Assembly (NCBI GenBank): GCA_003651045.1
Contig: QMTJ01000030.1
Coordinates: 1-8,992 of the forward strand
Origin: Thermoplasmata archaeon
GTDB taxonomy: Archaea > Thermoplasmatota > E2 > DHVEG-1
DNA length: 8,992 nucleotides
Reading direction: 5' to 3'
The notes beneath the pieces are model-generated. The model searched no databases, had not been told where the DNA came from, and worked only from the letters and a program-made list of their open reading frames with translations. Positions 5,457-8,992 of this stretch are shown one piece after another. How positions within the stretch are numbered: position 1 is the stretch's first letter; the number at the start of each line of letters is the position of its first letter. The position numbers were made by a program, and so were the translations under genes.

Positions 5457-6854
5457 ATGAAATTTTTGTTGATAAATCCCCCTGCAGATTACGAAATCTA
5501 CGGAAAATCAATCGCTGCATATAGAAATTATGCCCCTCCACTAGGATTATTATACATCGCCAGAGCTTTAGAAGATGAGGGGCATAATGTTGAAATTATA
5601 GATTTTGAAGCTGAAGATTTTGTAGAAGAAAAAATTATACGAAATCTCAACTCAACAGACGTATTAGGTTTAACAGTTACAGCATATGCTTTAAAAAACG
5701 CAGCTAAGATTTCTAATTTAGTCAAACAGAATGATCAACATCTACCTATATTAACAGGAGGACCACTTTCTACTATACAACCAGAACAGACATTAACAGA
5801 TATAAATGCAGATATCTGCGTTGAAGGAGAAGGAGAAAAAATAGTTGGCAGAATAGCTAAAGCATTAGAGGGAAATGAAAACCTCAATGATATACCTGGA
5901 GTTCACTATAAAGAAAATAATATAATAAAAAAAGGACCCTCTGCAGAGTTAATAGAAGACCTTGACTCTATATCATTCCCAGCTAGACATTTGGTAGAAA
6001 AATATAAATATGGTTTTTATGGAGGAGTATCCACTTCAAAAGGGAAAGCTACATCAATGGTTACTAGCAGAGGATGTCCATATAACTGCAGATTCTGTTG
6101 TGTTAATACTATAACAAAAAGATACAGGTTGAGATCGATTGATAACATCATGAAGGAGTTAGATGAGTTACATCATAAGTATTATTATATTTTACTTTTT
6201 GATGATAACTTCCTTGATAATAAAAAAAGAGCTGAAAAAATAATGGATATGATAATAGAGAGAGGTTATAATTTTGAGCTTGGCATAGCTGGTGTGAGAG
6301 TTAGTGATGCTGATGAGAGAATATTCTATAAAATGAAGAAAGCAGGTGTAGTATCAATCGCGTTTGGAATTGAATCCGGGAATCAAGATGTACTAGATTT
6401 CTATAATAAAAAAACAACAATAGATCAAATTGAGAGAGCAGTAAAATTAAGTAGAAAAGCTGGTTTATTTACATCAGGTAGTTTTATTGCAGGTGCACCA
6501 ATAGAGACAAAGGAACATCTTAAGAACACTTTTAAAATGGCAGTAACATTGCCTTTAGACAGAGCAGTTTTTACCCATCTCAGATACCTTAAAGGAAGTG
6601 ATCTATGGCGAGAGGCGGTTGAGGCGGGTAAAATAAAAGAACATGAATACTTAGTAAAGGCTGATTCCAAGAGGGGACTAGGTAATTTCTCTTATGAAGA
6701 ATTGGATAAATGGGTTTCAAATGCAGATAAAAGATTTTTTTTAAGACCAGGATATCTATTAACTCAATTTTTTCTAACATTTCTAAGGAAAGATTTAACT
6801 CGTTTTAAATCAGCATTTTATCTGTTACGTAACAGGCTCTCTGGAAAAATCTAA
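5457..6854 (+). CDS. B12-binding-type (class B) radical SAM protein
   Basis: The protein has 465 residues. The N-terminal cobalamin-type domain is typical of the family: MKFLLINPP start, PPLGLLYIARALEDEGH (27-43), TGGPLSTIQPE (100-110), then VEGEGE (122-127). The radical SAM cluster cysteines are C207, C211 and C214 (CPYNCRFC), with an extra C215. An FGIESG segment (303-308) and a GSFIAGAP segment (341-348) follow. The C-terminal tail (about 425-465) is rich in Phe, Leu and Arg and may be amphipathic or membrane-associated. Enzymes of this class often methylate unactivated carbons using methylcobalamin and SAM. It follows mini-gene 2 on the same strand, 143 bases away with a terminator-like hairpin between. 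An in-frame TAG lies just before the ATG, so the start is firm. A weak TATA-like GAATATAAAA around 5413-5422 suggests its own promoter. A lipid substrate is an alternative. Confidence 0.85.
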   Translation: MKFLLINPPADYEIYGKSIAAYRNYAPPLGLLYIARALEDEGHNVEIIDFEAEDFVEEKIIRNLNSTDVLGLTVTAYALKNAAKISNLVKQNDQHLPILTGGPLSTIQPEQTLTDINADICVEGEGEKIVGRIAKALEGNENLNDIPGVHYKENNIIKKGPSAELIEDLDSISFPARHLVEKYKYGFYGGVSTSKGKATSMVTSRGCPYNCRFCCVNTITKRYRLRSIDNIMKELDELHHKYYYILLFDDNFLDNKKRAEKIMDMIIERGYNFELGIAGVRVSDADERIFYKMKKAGVVSIAFGIESGNQDVLDFYNKKTTIDQIERAVKLSRKAGLFTSGSFIAGAPIETKEHLKNTFKMAVTLPLDRAVFTHLRYLKGSDLWREAVEAGKIKEHEYLVKADSKRGLGNFSYEELDKWVSNADKRFFLRPGYLLTQFFLTFLRKDLTRFKSAFYLLRNRLSGKI

Positions 6855-6910
6855 ACATTACAATTGCCATATTAAAATCAATATAAAAAATAGTAGTTAT
6901 GAAACCCAAA

Positions 6911-7041
6911 GTGAGAAAACCAAGACCTTTAGGTCTTGGATGAATCACGTGGAAATGTAAACGTTAAAAACGCCGTTAGGCATTTTTCCCCCTTGCTAGA
7001 ATGGGGAAGCCATGCAATTTTATTGCGTGGGGGGGGGTTAC
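6911..7041 (+). mobile_element. IS200/IS605-like end remnant, or structured RNA
   Basis: The stretch is G/C-rich against an AT-rich background and packs several hairpins. CCAAGACCT (6920-6928) pairs perfectly with AGGTCTTGG (6931-6939). GCC/GGC encloses GTTA (6972-6981). TTCCCC (6986-6991) pairs with GGGGAA (7003-7008). An 8-base stem at 7010-7017/7023-7030 leads into nine G. The pattern GGAAGCC, hairpin, G-run, TTAC is the look of tnpB right ends and their omega-RNA region. The reading frame across 6956-7015 gives a weakly TnpB-C-terminus-like NAVRHFSPLLEWGS. No intact tnpA or tnpB is present. A stand-alone small RNA starting near the G at 6911, about 26 bases after a TATA box, fits equally well. 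Confidence 0.45.
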
Positions 7042-7161
7042 TAATCATCTCCGAAGGATGATCTGGGATAATCACTCTATGATAGATTTTATAATTAATC
7101 TGCTTAATTATTTATATCAAATAGAAATTACTATACACGCAGGGTTAATCTATAAATAATA

Positions 7162-7166
7162 GAGGT
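7162..7166 (+). promoter_or_regulatory. Shine-Dalgarno GAGGT deciding a TTG start
   Basis: GAGGT lies seven bases before the TTG at 7174. An in-frame TAG (7168-7170) blocks any longer start, and the conserved SICWEDP motif at residue 19 rules out a much later one, so TTG is the likely start. This gene is the one in the window with a clear ribosome-binding site. Confidence 0.55.
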
Positions 7167-7173
7167 TTAGAAC

Positions 7174-8328
7174 TTGGGATTACTTCGTTTAACAAAAAAA
7201 AATTTACCATCAAACAAAATCGAGTACAGTATATGCTGGGAAGATCCACAAACAATTCAAAAGGCGCTTCATATAAAAAAAGATGATGTCATCCTCTCAA
7301 TTTCTTCTGCAGGTTCTAATGTACTAAATTTTTTATTATATGATCCAAAAAAAATATTATCAGTTGATTACAGTCCATATCAAAATTATCTATTAGAACT
7401 ACAGGTTGAAGCCATACGAAACCTAGATTACCATGAATTCATAGAATTAATAGGCGCTACTTCATCAGGAAATCGTGAAAAAATTTATAACTCAGTGAAA
7501 AGTCAACTAAATAGGGAAACTAGGTTATTCTGGGATTCTAATATTGATTTAGTAAAAAAAGGAATTACATATAACGGCAGACTTGAACAAGGTTTTAAGG
7601 TACTTGGAAAATATATGAGGTTTTTTATTGGAGAAAAAAAATTGGAAAAACTTTTTAAATGTAAAACAATAGAAGAACAAGCAAGTTATTTTTACAGATA
7701 TATATATGGAATACCATGGAGATTAGGTTTTGGTCTAGGTTACAATAAATATCTTTTTAAGATAAAACTTTGCTATCATCTTCTACTTATTTACAAGAGC
7801 ACTAACAGAATAGATATTAAAAAATTTTTTAGGTACATACAGAAAAGTTTCTACTCCACGGATATCCTCAGAAAAATAAATCATATTTTTACAGATGTTC
7901 CTCTGAGGAATAATTATTTTGCATCTTTGGTACTACTTAATAGATACATTGATAGTGATTGTTTTCCACCATATTTAAAAGAAGAATCTTTTGGTATATT
8001 AAAAGACAGAGTTGATAGAATAGAGGTGATAACATCTAATGTTTTTGATGTTCTAAGAGAGTTACCTCAGAATTCTATAGATAAATTTAATCTTTCAAAT
8101 ATGTTTGACTATTGGGTGAACTATAAAGAATTTAGGCAATACCTCGGGGAGATTTCAAGAGTTGGACGAAACAAGGGGAGATTCTGTTATTTTAGTACAA
8201 GAATAGATCGTAAAATCCCAGATGATCTTGAGTTTATAAAACCTGAGAGGCAACTATCTTTACAGCTTTTAAACGAAGATAGAACTTTTTTTTATGGAGA
8301 TTTTCAGGTAGGTGAGATACTTAAATAA
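7174..8328 (+). CDS. DUF3419 / BtaA-like 3-amino-3-carboxypropyl transferase
   Basis: The 384-residue protein matches the DUF3419 (BtaA) family from end to end. SICWEDPQTIQKAL (19-32) is the family signature. ILSISSAGSN (40-49) is the SAM-binding loop. SVDYSPYQNYLLELQ (63-77) matches the family pattern DxNPxQxxLLELK. LFWDSN (118-123) and NGRLEQGF (134-141) follow, and the tail has LSNMFDYW (307-314) and DRTFFYGDFQVG (369-380). BtaA moves the 3-amino-3-carboxypropyl group of SAM onto diacylglycerol to make betaine-lipid headgroups. Archaea lack ordinary diacylglycerol, so an archaeal-ether lipid or the peptide could be the acceptor; this is inference. It starts with TTG after a Shine-Dalgarno. 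It is followed after 76 bases by a membrane protein gene on the same strand, possibly co-transcribed. No transmembrane segment is evident. Confidence 0.82.
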   Translation: MGLLRLTKKNLPSNKIEYSICWEDPQTIQKALHIKKDDVILSISSAGSNVLNFLLYDPKKILSVDYSPYQNYLLELQVEAIRNLDYHEFIELIGATSSGNREKIYNSVKSQLNRETRLFWDSNIDLVKKGITYNGRLEQGFKVLGKYMRFFIGEKKLEKLFKCKTIEEQASYFYRYIYGIPWRLGFGLGYNKYLFKIKLCYHLLLIYKSTNRIDIKKFFRYIQKSFYSTDILRKINHIFTDVPLRNNYFASLVLLNRYIDSDCFPPYLKEESFGILKDRVDRIEVITSNVFDVLRELPQNSIDKFNLSNMFDYWVNYKEFRQYLGEISRVGRNKGRFCYFSTRIDRKIPDDLEFIKPERQLSLQLLNEDRTFFYGDFQVGEILK

Positions 8329-8404
8329 AAACTTGGAGGAACAATAATTCTTTCTCTTGTTTTTGAAAAAATGATATTAATGTAATGAATATTTACTTAT
8401 TTTT

Positions 8405-8992
8405 ATGGGAAAAAATGAAGAGTTATCAAAAAAATCTTCATCCATTGTTATAAGTAGGTCTTTTTTGCTTTTTTTTATCCCGTTTTTAGTGTTTTTTTTA
8501 AGTGTTTTGCCGGTGGTATATTCTTTTGTAGTAGTTGTATCTTTTCTAAATTTCTATAATTTTTTTCATATTTTGTTTTTGTGTTTATTACTATGTATAG
8601 GAATATTTGTTTTTTTGATATTAGAGGTTTTGATATCTGGTTTTGTTGTTAAAATTTTTAAGATAAAATATGAGGAGGGAGAGTATAATGTTACATTGTG
8701 TGATAAGAATGTTTTTAAGTTTACCTTGTTTTATTCGATTTATTTTTTTCCTCTTAATTTAGTTGAACTATTTGGTTTTATTTATTTAAAAACTGTGTTT
8801 CTTAAACTAGTTGGTTTGAAAATAGGGAAGAATAGTGTTTTGGGTAGTAAAGGTGTTTTTATCTCTGATCCTTGTCTTACAGAGATTGGAAGTGGTACAC
8901 GTATAGGTTCTTTTTCTACTTTTACGTCTCATGTTATTGAAGGAAAGAGAATGTTTATTAAAAAAATAAGGGTTGGCAATAATTGTTTGATA
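8405..8992 (+). CDS. Membrane-anchored hexapeptide-repeat protein (3' end cut off)
   Basis: The ORF is open to the window edge, giving 196 residues without a stop. Residues 1-15 are polar and basic. Two long hydrophobic helices follow at about 19-47 and 51-82. After a soluble linker and a short hydrophobic stretch (108-128), residues 139-196 show spaced IGxxSVLG, IGSGTRIGS and VGNN units of a left-handed beta-helix, as in bacterial-type acyl- or acetyltransferases (LpxA/WcaF-like fold). The catalytic part lies beyond the window, so activity cannot be assigned. The codon choice is heavy in T and G with few C, unlike the DUF3419 gene before it, which may hint at a different origin or strand bias. 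A faint ATATTAAT lies about 28 bases upstream. An envelope or lipid-modifying role beside DUF3419 is plausible. Confidence 0.72.
   Translation, partial: MGKNEELSKKSSSIVISRSFLLFFIPFLVFFLSVLPVVYSFVVVVSFLNFYNFFHILFLCLLLCIGIFVFLILEVLISGFVVKIFKIKYEEGEYNVTLCDKNVFKFTLFYSIYFFPLNLVELFGFIYLKTVFLKLVGLKIGKNSVLGSKGVFISDPCLTEIGSGTRIGSFSTFTSHVIEGKRMFIKKIRVGNNCLI

Larger units (their letters stand above)
6855..7173. other. 319-base intergenic gap with hairpin cluster and DUF3419 promoter
   Basis: The gap begins with AT-rich DNA holding a TATA-like AATATAAAA (about 6880-6888). It continues with the G/C-rich hairpin cluster annotated separately (6911-7041). A small imperfect hairpin at 7044-7062 (ATCATC...GGATGAT) follows. 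It ends with an AT-rich stretch carrying TATA-like elements (7107-7118 and 7150-7158) and the Shine-Dalgarno of the next gene. No intact gene is supported; a 14-codon ORF at 6899-6943 was rejected. Confidence 0.6.

Noticed and set aside
5528..6780. Minus-strand ORFs of 65, 81 and 63 codons inside the second B12-type radical SAM gene
   Set aside because: They are shadow frames of a complete conserved protein.
184..6854. The two class B radical SAM genes as a recent duplication
   Set aside because: They share only the family motifs; their lengths, N-termini and C-terminal tails differ strongly.
6899..6943. 14-codon ORF (MKPKVRKPRPLGLG) in the hairpin region
   Set aside because: It is very short, and the codons mostly coincide with the perfect hairpin at 6920-6939, so structure explains the sequence better than coding.

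Overview
The window looks archaeal. The DNA is very AT-rich. Several genes have a TATA-like element (TTTAAA, TATATAA or TTATAAA) centred about 27-29 bases before the start codon and no Shine-Dalgarno sequence, the pattern of archaeal leaderless transcripts. I cannot fix the lineage; an AT-rich euryarchaeote is the simplest guess.

Layout. Positions 1-144 hold an imperfect inverted-repeat pair that looks like a miniature insertion element, just upstream of the promoter of a class B (B12-type) radical SAM protein (184-1500, +). Facing it are an ATP-grasp ligase (1554-2804, -) and a radical SAM/SPASM enzyme (2847-3878, -), arranged as a likely operon. Diverging from the SPASM gene is a 26-residue mini-gene (4082-4162, +). 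Next come a class I SAM methyltransferase (4405-5085, -) and, diverging from it, a second mini-gene of 27 residues (5230-5313, +). A strong hairpin terminator or attenuator follows, then a second B12-type radical SAM protein (5457-6854, +). The gap 6855-7173 contains a G/C-rich hairpin cluster resembling IS200/IS605 (tnpB) element ends, or a structured RNA. Last are a DUF3419/BtaA-like 3-amino-3-carboxypropyl transferase (7174-8328, +) and a membrane-anchored hexapeptide-repeat protein that runs off the window (8405-8992, +).

The main discovery candidate is the pair of mini-genes. The two peptides are identical over their last 24 residues and differ only by synonymous codons and one extra N-terminal codon. 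Each has its own leaderless promoter and lies next to a peptide-maturase-type SPASM enzyme, a methyltransferase, an ATP-grasp ligase and a B12-type radical SAM protein. This is the architecture of a RiPP (ribosomally made, post-translationally modified peptide) locus. The peptide has no cysteine, so the sulfur-to-carbon thioether chemistry of sactipeptides and ranthipeptides is excluded. It has a Gly-rich GGGYGT segment and two tyrosines. The precursor role is an inference from context; the duplicated conserved mini-ORF is visible directly. The DUF3419 and terminal membrane genes may instead belong to a lipid or cell-envelope pathway.
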